A DNA stretch of 64,000 nucleotides, from assembly GCA_026018925.1 (NCBI GenBank), contig JAKSZU010000008.1:10643626-10707625 (forward strand), written 5' to 3'. Positions within the stretch are counted from its first letter, which is position 1. Every line of letters starts with the position of its first letter. Below, one piece after another: positions 24,049 to 36,375 of this stretch. Origin of the DNA: Tupaia tana (lineage: Eukaryota > Chordata > Mammalia > Scandentia > Tupaiidae). The notes beneath the pieces are model-generated. The model was not told the DNA's origin. It saw only the letters and a list, made by a program, of their open reading frames with translations, and did not search any database. Made by a program: the position numbers and the translations under genes.

Positions 24049-25570
24049 GGTGTCTCATTGTGGTTTTAATTTGCATTTCCCTTATGACAAGAGCCTTTGA
24101 ACATTCTCATACACCTCTTGGCCATTCATAAATCTTCCCTGAAGAGTTATCTATTTGATTTATGCCTTCATTTTAAAAATTGGGTCCTTCTTCTTTTTTA
24201 AAAATTTATGAGTGAGCCGCTTGAGTTCCCTATATATCAATCCCTGGTCTGAGGAATAATTAGAAATATTTTCTCCCATTCCAAAGGTTGTATTTTCACT
24301 CTAATTATTGCTTACCCTACTGTGAGGAAACTGCTAAGTTTAGTGCAATTCCACTTGTCTATTTGGAGGACCATTGTCTGTTCTTTAGAAGTCTATTTAA
24401 GAAGTCTTTGTCTATTCCAATATCTTTAAAAGATTCCCCTACACATTCTACTAATAACTTTATACTTTGAGGCTCTATATTTAAATATTTGATTCATTTT
24501 TAGATGATTCTTGTTAATGTGAGAGATAGTGGTCCTGTTTCATTTCCCTGCAGGTAGATATTCAATTTGTACAACACCATTTGCTGAAAAAGTCTTTCTT
24601 TTCTCCATGCATATTTGCCCTTTATCAAAGATCAGTTGGTTGTATGAGTTTGGGATTTATTTCTAGATTCTCTATTCTGTTTCATTGATCTATGTGTCTA
24701 TTTTTGTACCAGTACCTTGCTGTTTTGATTATAATAACTTTGTAATATATTTTGAAATCAGGTAGTGAGATGCAGCCTATTTTATTCTTTTGGTATAGTA
24801 CTTCCATGGCAATACAGGGTCTTTTATTATTCCAGACACATTTTATAATTTTTTTCTATTTCTGTGAAAAATGTCTCAGGCAATTGGACTGGAACTGCAC
24901 TGAATAGGTAATTATTCTGGGTAGAACTGACATTTTGATTATAGTGATTCTTCCTATATAAGAGCTAAGGATGTCCTTCTATTTTTTTGTATCATACTCA
25001 GTTTATTTTTTTAGTGTTTTATAGTTTTCCGTGTAGAAATCTTTCACCTCTTTGGTTAAGTTTATTCCTAGGTATCTTATCTGTTTTGTGGCTATTGCAA
25101 AAGGGATTGCTTTTTTCAACTCTGTCTTGGTCTATTAACTGTTGGTTTATAAAAAGCTATAGATTTTTGTATATTGATTTTACTGAATTCTTTACTGAAT
25201 TCATTTATCATTTCTAAGAGTTTTTCTGTGGATTCCTTTGGATTTTCTATGTAATTATATCATCTGCAAATAGGGACAGTTTAGATTCTTTCCTATCTGA
25301 ATGCCTTTTATTTGACTCTCTTGTCTGATTGAGTTGGCTAGGACTTCAGCACTTTGTTGAGGAGTGAAGAAAGTGGTCAGCCTTGTCATATTCAGTTTTT
25401 ACTGGGAAGGCTTTTAGCTTTTCCTCATTCAGTATGATGTTCACAATGGGTTTGTCACACAAGGCTTTTATTATTTTGAGGACTAATTTTTCTACCCCTA
25501 TTTTGCTAACAGTCTTGATCATGAAGGGATGTTGTATTTTATCAAATGCCTTTTCTGAATTTTTCTGAAT

Positions 25571-25631
<61 letters not shown>

Positions 25632-26989
25632 CATATGGTTTTTATGTTTCTTTCTTTAATGTGATGTATTTTATTTATTGTTCTGCATATGTTGAACCAT
25701 CTTTGTATCCCTGTTTTAGGCCTACATGGTTGTGGTGCATAATTTTCTTAATATACTGTTGGATCCAGTTGGCTAGTATCATGTTGAGAATTTTTGTATC
25801 AATAGTCATCAGGGATATTGGTCTGCAGTTTTCTTTTTCCTTGTCTGGTTTTGTAATAAAGGTAATGGAGGCTTCATAAAATGAGTTTGAGAGGATTACC
25901 TACTTTTGAATCTTTAAATATAGTTTGAGAAGAACTTGGAATTAACTCTTCTTTAAAAGTTCAGAAAAATTCAGAAATGAAGCCTTCTGAAGGTGGGCTT
26001 TTCTTTGTTGGAAGACTATTACTGATTCCATCTTATCTGTTGTTATTGATATATTCAGTCTTTCTATTTCATTCTCATTCAACTCAGGTAACTTGTTCTT
26101 GTTGAGAAATTTGTTCAGCTCATTTAGGTTTTCTAGTGTGTTGGCATATAGTCACTCATAGTATTCCCTCATAATTTTTGTATTTGTAATATAATAGTTG
26201 TAATATTAGCAGCTTCATTACTGATTTTTATCTATCTGATTGGTTCCTTTCTCTGTTTCCCTAGATTACTCTAGCTAGTAGTTTATCAATTTTGTGTATC
26301 TTTTCAAAAACTAGCTTATTTATTTATTTACTTATTTATTTTTTAAATTTTTTGCTATAGGGCACGTGCACTTGCCAGACAGAGAGAGAGACGGGAAGCC
26401 AGAAACAACCCCCCCTCCCCCAGGGTGATGGCCATAACCATAATCCCTTCTCCCTCATTCTCCTCTTGGGATCTTGGGCAAGCATGCACACATGTCTGGC
26501 ATGAGTTTTAAGCCACCAGGTCCAGGACTCAAACTGCAATCAACTACGTGGGAGCTCAGCGATGTTACCATTGCTCCATCTGCTGGTCTCAAAAAGCTAG
26601 GTTTTCATTGTGTTGATTTTTTTTTTGGTATAGTTCCTTTATTCTCTATTTCATTTATTTCAGTTCTAATCGTTACTATTTCTTTTCTCCTTTTTCTTTT
26701 TTTTGTTTTTGTTTTTTTTTCTATTTCCTTAAGATGTGATATTGTTATTTTCCACCTTTCAATTTGTTGCTTATGAGCACAAATGGCTATAAACTTGCCT
26801 CTTACTAACTGCTTTCTGTGTGTCTCAAAGGTTATGGGAAGTAATGTGTTCATTACTAGTTTCAATGGATTTTTTTTTATCTCAATCTTAATTTTTTAAT
26901 AGTTTGAAAGTCACTCAAGACTAGGTTGTTTACTTCCATGTTTTTATGTATTTTTGAGGGCTCTTTTTGTGGTTGGTTTCAAGTTTACT
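24049..26989 (-). mobile_element. L1 antisense, ORF2 mid to 3' end
   Basis: Starts with TGTCTCATTGTGGTTTTAAT on the plus strand and runs through antisense ORF2. On the minus strand, 25594-25346 reads KNSEKAFDKIQHPFM and CDKPIVNIILNEEKL, standard L1 RT sequence. It contains a CA/TA microsatellite (25571-25628) and a SINE (26341-26590). It abuts the broken Tigger1. Inactive. Confidence 0.85.
26341..26590 (-). repeat. tRNA-derived SINE in antisense L1
   Basis: TTTTTTGCTATAGGGCACGT to CCATCTGCTGGTCTC; moderately diverged. Confidence 0.88.
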
Positions 26990-27160
26990 TCCAGTAAGAT
27001 CTTGACGCCGTGATCCAACTTCAGCCTTAGCCAGCCGCAGGTCATGGGCACACACATGCCTGATGTAGTCAGGGAGGTCTCTGGATGCAGACCTGGTAGC
27101 TTCCAGGGCCAGCCTTGCAGAGCATTGCATTTTACCACTTCAGCACCATCTGGTCCAAGA
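26990..27160 (-). repeat. Second SINE-like family, partial
   Basis: CAGGTCATGGGCACACACAT, GACCTGGTAGCTTCCAGGGC and TGCAGAGCATTGCATTTTAC, shared with 32520-32745. 27160-27479 beyond it is unassigned. Confidence 0.6.
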
Positions 27161-27479
27161 AATTGATTTTACATTGGAGGTTTTGGCCACTTTCTTATAA
27201 TGATGTCAATAATGCTGCAAATCTAATGGCGAAACTGGCAAGTGACTTTGCCCAGATCCTGGTTCCCCAACCGCTTCTGCTTACTCTTACCACCCACTGT
27301 AAGCAGCAGTCCTGGTAACTAGTCTAGACCTTTGTTTAGCCTCCTCCAATAATGTGGGTACTTGCCCTGATCTGAGGTCATTGACAGCAAACCTGGCTTT
27401 TGCACCTTGCTACTTGGTCTCATATTATTGTTCAGTTTTTGAGAGCATAAGTGTATATAAGAATTATTTAGTTTTATTT

Positions 27480-27618
27480 GTTATTACATTTTTATTTGAC
27501 CAGAGAGAGAAAGAGAGAAAGGGAAAGTGAGAAAGCAAGCCACCAGGTCTGGGACTTGAACTACTGTTGGCCATGTAGAAGTCCAACACCCTTAACTGCC
27601 ACACCACCTGCTGGCCCA
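27480..27618 (-). repeat. Short SINE form
   Basis: GAAAGTGAGAAAGCAAGCCA then CACACCACCTGCTGGCCC. Same short layout as at 8813. Confidence 0.75.
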
Positions 27619-29397
27619 GTGAGCATAACTATATATTTTAAATGAAAACAATTTATATTTTTTTCTGTAAGTTTTCATGGGAACATGGACTCAGTATTTA
27701 TTGTATGTCTTTGCTAGCAAAATGGTTACTGTTCTCACATTCCTAGGACCAACTGTCTACATGTTGAGATAGAAATTAATCGCACAAATTAACAACATTA
27801 TAAGATAAAAACAAGTGCTGTGATGGCAAAAATCAATCAATCAATCAATCAACCAAACAAAAATAATTTCCTGTAAGATCCATAGTGAAGGAACCAAATA
27901 GACCAAGGAATCCAAAGCTAAGGTGAACATGGCAATGACCTTGAGAAGTCATTAATCACAGGGTAACTCAGTAATTTGCTCTCTAGTGCAATTGATTTGT
28001 AGTGCTTGAATGACATGAAGTGAAATGCTTTATTTTGGTGACTTTCAAATTCTGGCCAAATTCTGTTTAATATTTTCCCTTTCTAGAATACCTAGCTAGA
28101 ACCCTGAACAACAAGAAGATAGTCATATAAAATTCAGCTCTTGTCCATTTGAAGACTTCAGGTATAGTAGATGCTCAACTTAACAAATATTTCTGTTCTC
28201 TTCAAGGATTATTGGAAGCTTCCATTAAGAGCGCTCTGATTATATCAAACAATTTCATCCTGGCCTTCTCTTCTGTATTCTTCTGCTAAAGGCTCCGCCC
28301 CTTGCACTTGGTATGTAGTCATTATTCAATCATGTTGCAATTACAGAAAGCAGAGTCGGTCAGTAATTAAATGCACGGGTTACAGGTTGCCAGTTTGTTT
28401 TATGAGATTATGTATGCACAAAGGAGTTTGTGCCTGATGTATTAAAAATCTCAAGTACTTCTACATTTTTGTGTGCGTATGCTTTATTCTACAAAGGCCA
28501 ATGTAACATTAAAGCTTTCAGTTTACCATCAGGAGATCTTTAGACTTGTTTTCTATTTGAAATAACTTCTCAGCTAGGACACTTATGTAATTCTTAGAGT
28601 TTTAAGAAAGTTAAATTCCAGCTTTCTAAAAAGAGACTTGTAATTTAGACATTACATGTGTAGCTTCAGATACAGTAATGAAAAGCTTCAACTTCTTAAG
28701 TAAATAACCCAATATATGTAGAAAAAAGCATTTGATACAGTATGTTTTATTAATTTGGCCTTGAATTTATTGAATGTATTGAAGAAAGTAATGATTTTTC
28801 TTTGTGCCTCTGACTTATATCCAAGTACACGTGAGCTTTTTTTTTTAATGGTGCCAATATTTCAGTTTTCTGAATATTTGAAGGGCTGAATCAAAATTTA
28901 CCATGGGGAAAAATGGTAGGAATATTTCATTTCAGCTCTCTATTCCAATGTTTGCCATTTTCTCAAAACAAGCCTCCATAGATTTTCGGTGAAGTGTTTG
29001 TCATTAGGTGCTACATGTCAGTGTACCAGCAAGTGGACTTATGGGGATCGTAAAAGTGTAAAATCTGATGGAGGGCTGGCAACATGAAGTTAACCTTCAG
29101 ATAATTAGGTTTTCTATCCCCCAGCCTCAAAGAAATCTGACTTGTAAAGCAAGGATGATGAAAACACTTAACTATGCAGAATTTGCTCACAGTGATTCAA
29201 CTTATTAACAAAAGTGTATCAACTTAATACAGAATTATTCTAACTCATTTTGTAAAGTTTTTTTGCTTAGGGAAACAAATGCAATGACTCTTCAGCCTAG
29301 AGTTAAGGATGTGCTTGCCATGACATACCTGTATAAATAGGTAATGACCAGATATAGCCTGAACATAGTCAGGACACCTTTCCAAATATGCTAGTGT
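27619..29397. other. Single-copy intergenic stretch, no gene seen
   Basis: About 1.8 kb without a recognisable repeat or convincing reading frame, one of the longer clean stretches 3' of PENK. Contains ATCA tandem repeats near 27,830. It may hold conserved non-coding DNA, but this cannot be judged from one sequence. Confidence 0.5.
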
Positions 29398-29680
29398 GGT
29401 ACCAGCAGGTGGTGTAATGGTTGAGGCGCTGGACCCCCCACATGGCCAACTATAGTTGGACTCTTGCACCCAGTGGCTTGGAACTCATGCTGGGTGTGTG
29501 TGCCTGCATGCCCAAAGTCCCAAGAGGAGAGTGGAGGAGAAGGGACTGTGCCAAGGCAATCCCTCCTGGCGGCGTCGTGGTGATGGTGGTGGTGGTGATT
29601 TCTCGCTTTCTCTCTCCGTGTCTCTCTAGTTCACCAAAGAGCACATGTACCCTATAGCAAAAATCTCTCTTAAAAGAAAA
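29398..29680 (+). repeat. tRNA-derived SINE
   Basis: Perfect 16-bp target duplication CCAAATATGCTAGTGT (29382-29397 and 29681-29696). Contains a small GGT/GGC expansion near 29,570-29,598. Confidence 0.92.
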
Positions 29681-29827
29681 CCAAATATGCTAGTGTTGAC
29701 TATTTTTGTTTTTCTAGTTTTATACGCTTTTGATATTTTCTGCTAATTACTCTTTGATTTAAATAGAATAGAACTATTAAATGTAAATCACAAGTTATTT
29801 TAGGGGACACCAACACTAGTTTATAGC

Positions 29828-29966
29828 CTTTATTTATTTATTTGTTTGTTTGTTTATTTTATTTATCTGTCTGTTGTGATTTTCAAGCTGCTGCATCTGG
29901 GATCCAAACCACAACCGGCCATGTGAGAATCCAGAGCCTTAACCACTGCACCACCTGCTGGCTCCT
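29828..29966 (-). repeat. Short SINE form
   Basis: TTTATTTGTTTG-rich start, then TCAAGCTGCTGCATCTGGGA to CCACCTGCTGGCTCC. 29967-30329 beyond it shows nothing recognisable. Confidence 0.7.
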
Positions 29967-30329
29967 GTGACCAATATTTAAATGAGAGTTTCAAAATATA
30001 TGTTTGTTGTACTAGTTTTATTTAGAGTTCTGTGACTGTTTAATGCCAGTACTTAAAAAACAGATTTCTTCACCAAAAGCAAAACAAAATGTAGGAAGAA
30101 ATAAGCTATGAAGAGCAAAATGAATGGTTTTGAATGAATACTAATGTTGATGAGTAGCTTTACATGTACTTTTACAAAACATGATTTAAAATAGGTTTTG
30201 AGATTTAGTAATTAAGATGAATGGCTTGGCTGGAATATGTTTAAGGGTATCTATACATCATCAGTAAGGAAAAGGCAGCAAATAAATAAGCAAGACATTT
30301 ATAGAATGTTTAGCAAATTTAAATGGGTC

Positions 30330-31074
30330 TCAGATTATGTAGTAACCAGAGATGATGTAAAAGAACACAAAGTACTACCATATTCATCATCATGGCAAAA
30401 TTAAGTGATTGAAATTCTTTAATACTAGTGAAAGTATGGAGAAAGGATACACATATATATTGTATCTGGGAATATAAATTGGCACAATGCTTTTTTAATC
30501 AACATGACAATAACTATATGATATTAAATACAAATAATCTTTGATCTAGCCATTCTATGTTTTGGAGTTAATGCTATTAAGTACTTGGAGAATATACTCC
30601 TGCTACTACTACTTCACACACATGCACACACACTTCTTTAATATAGTACAGAATATATACTGCATATATGTTTATAAGGGTGGTTATACCCGCACTGTTT
30701 ATAATGTAAAAAAATTAATTACTAGTGGAGTGATTTAGAAAAAACAGTAAAGCATACATATTTTATAATGCCGTACAGTAGTTGAAGAGGATCAGGTTGA
30801 CTTATGTTTATGTAGAAATATTGCCAAGATATATAAATTGACAAAAAAAAGTGGCAGAATAATATGTACAGAAATATTTTATTCATGTTAACAACAAAAA
30901 TAAAACTGTGCGTATATATCCATGCATGCATGTATGTGTATATTAATTAATGAAAAAAAAGAACATTTAGAGAAGATACACAACTGTGAGAGGTTACCTT
31001 GGTGGAAGGTAGAGAAGGGGAAAAAGGAATTTCTCTTTTAACACTGTATAACTTTGAATTAAAAAAAATTCTTT
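30330..31074 (+). mobile_element. Old L1 (L1ME/L1MC-type) 3' end
   Basis: AAGTATGGAGAAAGGATACA, AATATTGCCAAGATATATAA, GAATAATATGTACAGAAATA and the GAGAGGTTACCTTGGTGG tail block follow the remembered ancient L1 3' end in order. Diverged. Confidence 0.65.
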
Positions 31075-31328
31075 GGGGCCAGCAGGTGGCATAGTGTTTA
31101 TGGCTCTGGACTCCCACATGGTCTACCATAGTTCGAGTCCTGGGCCCTGCGCCTTGAAACTCATGCTGGGTGTGTGCGTGCCTGCCCATAATCCCAAGAG
31201 GAGATTGGAGGAGAAGGGATTGAGGCATGGCTACCTCACCACCCAGGAGGTGATTTCTCACTTTCTCTACCTCTTTCTATGTTCTGGTGGGTGCACACAC
31301 ACTATGACAAAAATTTCTCTTAAAAAAA
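31075..31328 (+). repeat. tRNA-derived SINE, first of a tandem pair
   Basis: GGGGCCAGCAGGTGGCATAG to ATTTCTCTTAAAAAAA. The next SINE is inserted in or beside its A tail. Confidence 0.88.
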
Positions 31329-31340
31329 TGCTTATGAGGA

Positions 31341-31598
31341 GACCAGTAGTTAGCATAATGTCTATGTCGCTGGACTCCCACGTAGTCGACCGCAGTTAGT
31401 GTCCCGGACCTGGTGGCTTAAAACTCAAGCCGGGCGCGTGTGCGTGCGTGCCCAAGATCCTGAGAGGAGAATGGAGGAGAAGGGATTGCGGCATGGCCAT
31501 CCCCCCTAGGGGGTGATTTCTCGCTTTCTATCTCTCTGTCTCTCTCTCTCTGTCTGTCTGGCGAGTGCACGCGCCCTATAGCAAAAACCCCTTAAAAA
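31341..31598 (+). repeat. tRNA-derived SINE, second of a tandem pair, young
   Basis: GAGACCAGTAGTTAGCATAA to CAAAAACCCCTTAAAAA. Target duplication AATGCTTATGAGGA (starts at 31327 and 31599). Confidence 0.88.
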
Positions 31599-31612
31599 AT
31601 GCTTATGAGGAA

Positions 31613-32093
31613 AAAGCATAGCACTTGTACTACCTGAAATGACATAGTTCATTTGTTTATTGTTCGTTGCCTCACTCTACAAATAAATTGTAAGTTTGGA
31701 GAAAGCAGAGACTTTGGGGGCTTTTCATTTTTCTGTAGCTCCTAAGCCTTGGACTCTGCGTGATCTATAGCATAAGCCTCATCAATACGAACTCAGTGAA
31801 TAATGGGTAATGAAAGGGAGAAAGGTGTCTTGCAAGACCAATTCTCTAGTCAACCTGCTCCCAGCCAATTCTTTACATGAGCTTGGTCTCCTGTCACCTC
31901 AGTGCTGACTTCAAACTGTATGACCTCCTCATGGCCTGTCTTCTACCTTTAGTCCTTCCTTGAAACATGGCAGATCTAGCCTTTCCCTGGACTGGTGAAT
32001 GAAGGGAGAATTCTGGAAAGTTGGCTTGTTAAATTCTGGTCTGAGACTCCTTGTCCTTTCCAATTTCTTTTCTACATCAATGTAAAAAATCTT

Positions 32094-32094
<1 letters not shown>
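31613..32094. other. Single-copy stretch, no gene seen
   Basis: No recognisable repeat or splice-bounded coding segment. It ends at a T run of about 50 bp (32095-32146). Confidence 0.4.
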
Positions 32095-32146
<52 letters not shown>

Positions 32147-32157
32147 GTGGGGGGGGG

Positions 32158-32404
32158 AGCGGGCAGCTGGCAGTATAGTGGTTAAGGCACTGGACTCCCA
32201 CATGGCTGACTGTGGTTTGAGTCCTGGACCTGGTGGCTTGAAACTCACAATGGGTACATGTGTGTTCATGCCCAGAATCCCAGGAGGTGAAGGGATTGTG
32301 GCGTGGCCAACCCCCCTGAGGGGTGATTTCTTGCTTTCTCTCTCACTGTGTCTGTCTCATCAAGGAGTGCATGTGTCCTATAGTAAAAATCTCTCTCTCA
32401 AAAA

Positions 32405-32443
<39 letters not shown>
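32158..32443 (+). repeat. tRNA-derived SINE with (AAAT)n tail
   Basis: GCTGGCAGTATAGTGGTTAA to CCTATAGTAAAAATCTCTC, then about 11 AAAT units (32400-32443). Preceded by poly(T). Confidence 0.88.
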
Positions 32444-32519
32444 AATTTGGCCATTAGTTTGTTTACTCATGAAAAAGTTAGAGAGAAATTTAAATCTTTA
32501 TTTTTCAAATATATATTCT

Positions 32520-32745
32520 AAAAGTTTATTTATGTCTTCCGTGAGTAAGAGAGATGGAGAGAGGGAGAGAAAGAGCACACATGCGCTTGGGAGTGAGACG
32601 GCACCCCTAACAGTCCACCCTCAGCTTCAGCCACCAGGGTCATGGGAACAGTAAGGGAGGTTTCGGGAGCAAATCTGGAACCTTCCTGTGAAGGTTAGTC
32701 TTGCAGAGCATTGTGTAAATGCTGCATCACCATCAGCTTCTGTGT
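32520..32745 (-). repeat. Second SINE-like family, best antisense copy
   Basis: TTTATTTATGTCTTCCGTGA, GCCACCAGGGTCATGGGAAC, CTTGCAGAGCATTGTG and CATCACCATCAGCTTCTG. Confidence 0.6.
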
Positions 32746-32844
32746 TTTGTACTTTAGTTTATTTATAAAAAATAGATGTTTCTGTGAGGCTGAATTATAA
32801 AAACAAATGAACAAACAAAAAGAACAACAACAAAAACCTAGGAC

Positions 32845-32905
32845 TGAAAGACAGAAAGAGACAGTGAGAGAGAAAGCAAGACATCACCCCCCAGGGGGAT
32901 GGCAG
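32845..32905 (-). repeat. Main SINE, short fragment
   Basis: GAGAGAAAGCAAGACATCAC then CCCCCAGGGGGATGGC: only the central part of the SINE remains. 32906-33254 beyond it is GC-richer single-copy DNA with no gene seen. Confidence 0.65.
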
Positions 32906-33254
32906 CAAGCTGAGAGTCTGCCTGACATCCTTGAGTTCTCCCTGGGGGGGCGGGGAGAGTGAGAAACCTCATTCCTTCCCGAGCTGAGGGCAGAGATCCG
33001 GCCAAGTGGTCGAAGGAGGATTGGGCTGCGTGCAGTCCTGGGATGAAGTGGCTCCTTGAAATGACTCAGTCATCAAAACTTGTCAGCCCCCTCAGGAATA
33101 GCCTGTTCTCTCCCCTTGCTGAGGAAGTTTTGGAAGGACCTGCCTGGTTCTGCTAATCCAGGGAGCCTGCAGAGAGAAGGGTGAACTAGAAACCATCCAG
33201 TTGGGAGAGAGCTCCTTTAACCCCAACATCCTGCTCAGAAGTCCTAAAGATAAA

Positions 33255-33470
33255 AGGAGCTGGTGGCCAGGCAGTGGCACAGCTGGACCCACATGGGGAA
33301 GGCCCTGGATTTGCATACCAGGACCTCCCTGGGTGTGCTGAGCACACACGCCCCATGATGTGGGCCTCTGCGGCTGGAGCTCGGGGTGGATCATGGCATA
33401 GAAACCCTGTTGGGGTGCCTGTCTCTCTGCCTCTCTTTCATGGAAGAAATAAATAGATGAACTTTGAAGA
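33255..33470 (+). repeat. Second SINE-like family, sense copy
   Basis: GCTGGTGGCCAGGCAGTGGC, TTGCATACCAGGACCTCCCT, CCTCTCTTTCATGGAAGAAA and AATAAATAG. Same start and tail as 53635-53845. Confidence 0.55.
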
Positions 33471-33669
33471 AAGACAAAAAGAAGATTAAAGAAGGTGGAA
33501 GGGCACCATAGAGCATATTTGTGTTGTGCTGGCTGGCAGATGACCAGTCAGCAATGTTGTAGAGTCGGTCGCAGTCAGGGCTATGGACAGGCTTGTGGAG
33601 ACGGTATGTAGCAAGGAGATAAAACTGACTCTAAAGGTAATTTGTAGTTTAAATTTTTCATACATTTTG

Positions 33670-34500
33670 GGCCAGCCTCATAGTGCAGTGGTTAATTGCT
33701 ATGCATCAGGAGCCAGATCCCAGATAGGTGACTGTGGTTTGAGTCCCGGTCCTGGTGGTATTTTTGTTTTTTTTTTGGAGAGGTTTTCGCTATAGGGCGC
33801 ATGCACTCGCCAGACAGACAGAGAGAGACAGAGAGACAGAAAGCGAGAAATCACCCCCCAGGGGGGATGGCCACGCCGCAATCTCTTCTCCTCCATTCTC
33901 CTCTTGGGATCTTGGGCACGCACGCACACATGCCCGGTGTGAGTTTAAGCCACCAGGTCCGGGACACGAACCGCGGTCGACTATGTGGGAGTCCAGCGAC
34001 ATAGCCGTTACGCTAACTGCTGGTCCCAGTGGTTTTAAAAACACTCTGGGGGGGGGGGAGTGGCAGCAAGTGGTATGGTGGTTAAGGTGGCTAGATTCTC
34101 ATACGGTCAGCTGAGGTTCGAGTCCTGGACCTGGTGTTTTGAAAATGATGCCAGGTGCATGTGCTTGGGAGCCCTGAAAATCCCAAGAGGAGAATGGAAG
34201 AGACGGGATTGTAACATGGTCACAAACACCCCTTCCCCACCGGGGAGCGATTTCTCACTTTTCCTCTCTCTGTCTCTCTCCTCTCTGGTTAGGGTGCATG
34301 TGTCCTATAGCAAAAACCTAAAAAAAAACCCAAAACCCCCAAAACACTCCAGGGACATGCACATGGTTCCCAAATCCTGAGAGAATGGGGAAATGGAAAA
34401 AAGAGGATCACAACTTGACCATACTCCACTCGGTGGTGTTTTCTCTCTAGCAAGTGCTTGTGCCTCCAAGTAACAAAAGGAAAATAAAACTTAAAAATTT
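33670..34500 (+). repeat. Old SINE carrying two nested SINEs
   Basis: Host pieces: 33670-33763 (GTGCAGTGGTTAATTGCTAT, GTCCCGGTCCTGGTGG), 34028-34049, and 34341-34500 (CATGGTTCCCAAATCCTGAG, GCAAGTGCTTGTGCCTCC). Nested: a minus-strand GGGACC copy at 33764-34027 and a plus-strand copy at 34050-34340 flanked by AAAACACTCTGG/AAAACACTCCAGG. Confidence 0.85.
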
Positions 34501-35280
34501 AAAAACACATTTCATAGGCATAAGGTAATTCACCATAGAGCAGAAAACAGTTTAGATATGTACCCCCCAAAATACATTTGAAATGCTGGTGAGTAATTAG
34601 GCCTATCCAAATGGTCAATAAACATAAAATTATGCTTGATCTCACTGGCAATTAGGGAAATGTAAATTATAGAACGGTTCAAATTAAAGCAGACTGACAG
34701 TATGAAGCACTGTTGCAGCATACACTGCAGGTGCAGGTCCAATGACTACAAACTGCTTAAACAGCTGTCGGGTGCTATAAATACTGTTGAATATGTGCAC
34801 ATGCATGGCCTATGACCTGCCATATCTGCTTTAGGTACACCCCTAAGAGAAAAGTGTCATGTGTGCTAAGAAACATGGTCCAGGACATCTGTAGCAGTTT
34901 TATTTACAACAGTCAAACTTGGAAGCAATCCATTCTTTCATCAATAATAGAATGGGGCTTGTAATAGGTTCATAACAGAATACTATACAGCCATGAAAAT
35001 AATCAGCACAGCTGGATGCTGTGACATAGATAAATTTTATAAATAAAATGTGAGCCAATGAGAAACAAGTTTACATTAGGCAAATGAATCTGCAGTATGC
35101 CAAGTCAGAGGAGTGATTGCCTTGGTGAGAAAGAAGGAGCTGGTTGGGATTTTTGAGGTGCTGATAATATTGGCGATATTCTGCTTCTGAACTTGGGCGG
35201 TGGCTGATGGGTACATGTGCTTCAAGGCAGATGAAATTCCTGACGTCTCATAAAGACTATAGATAGAGAACCGGGTTTTG
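34501..35280 (+). mobile_element. Old L1 3' end
   Basis: ATCTCACTGGCAATTAGGGA, TTTACAACAGTCAAACTTGG, CAGAATACTATACAGCCATG and GTACATGTGCTTCAAG in the order of an old L1M 3' region. Highly diverged. Confidence 0.7.
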
Positions 35281-35326
35281 TTCTAAAGGCGATAGGAAAT
35301 AATTCAAAGTTGAAAATGGGTGAGCC

Positions 35327-35642
35327 GGGACCAGCAGTTAGCGTAATGGCTATGTCGTTGGACTCCCATGTAGTCGACCACGGTTCGTGTCCCGGACCCG
35401 GTGGCTTAAACTCCCATGTAGTCGACCACGGTTCGCGTCCCGGACCCGGTGGCTTAAACTCACACCGGGCGCATGTGTGTGCGTGTCCAAGATCCCGAGA
35501 GGAGAAAGGAGAAGGGATTGTGGCGTGGCCATCCCCTCTGGGGGGTGATTTCTTGCTTTCTATCTCTCTGTCTCTCTCTGTCTGGCGAGCGCACGTGCCC
35601 TATAGCAAAAACCTCTCCAAAAAAAAAAAAGAAAGACAGAAA
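35327..35642 (+). repeat. Young SINE with a 48-bp internal duplication (two B boxes)
   Basis: Perfect 15-bp target duplication GAAAATGGGTGAGCC (35312-35326 and 35643-35657). Internal repeat: 35362-35409 and 35410-35457, differing at one base (GTTCGTGTCC against GTTCGCGTCC). Confidence 0.95.
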
Positions 35643-35999
35643 GAAAATGGGTGAGCCACACAATGTGCTGACATGTTTAACCCTCAGAGCCTGCCACGTG
35701 GAACACATTTCCCCTCTCTCTTCATCTCCTGAGGGAAGAATGTATTACACGTCTGTCATCATTTTCCATACATCAAAACAATCTCGTAGGTTATACTTTC
35801 AGGACGTGTGGCATTTACCCATGTATATGTAATATTTAATGCAAAAGTTATGAGAAAAAGTGTACACACGTGACAAAGATAGATGTGTTTAAGCTGTCGT
35901 TAGGTTCCCTACATAGGTGTGATTTGTGCACTCTCTTCCCGGGGAGACACTTTCTTGGCCAATAGTATAATTGTACATTTTCTTTTGTTTGTTTAATTC

Positions 36000-36252
36000 T
36001 TTTTTTTTTTTTAAGAGAGATTTTTGCAATAAGGCATGTGTGCTGGCCAGAGAGACAGTGACAGGAAAGGAGAAATCACTCCACAGGGGGGATGGCCACA
36101 CCACAATCCCTTCTCCTCCATTCTCCTCTTGGGATTTTGGGAATGTACACACATGTGCCCAGAGTGAGTTTCAAGCCACTGGGCCCAAGGCTTGAACTGC
36201 AGTCAACTGTGTGGTAGCCCAGTGAAGTAACTACTATGCCATCTGCTGGACC
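36000..36252 (-). repeat. tRNA-derived SINE, older
   Basis: TAAGAGAGATTTTTGCAATA to CCATCTGCTGGACC. Confidence 0.88.
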
Positions 36253-36375
36253 GTTTGTTTCATTCTTAAGGTGAGCATTGTAAGTGCTGAGTTTGGATAC
36301 AGGAATTGATAAAGAAAATTTTGTCATAGCATTTTTATTATAAAACAATTAAAGCCAACACAACTTTCACCCCAA

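Noticed and set aside
35336-35400. Possible tRNA gene
   Set aside because: A-box and B-box match and a tRNA-like head, but the sequence is the head of a SINE with target duplications and no intact cloverleaf.
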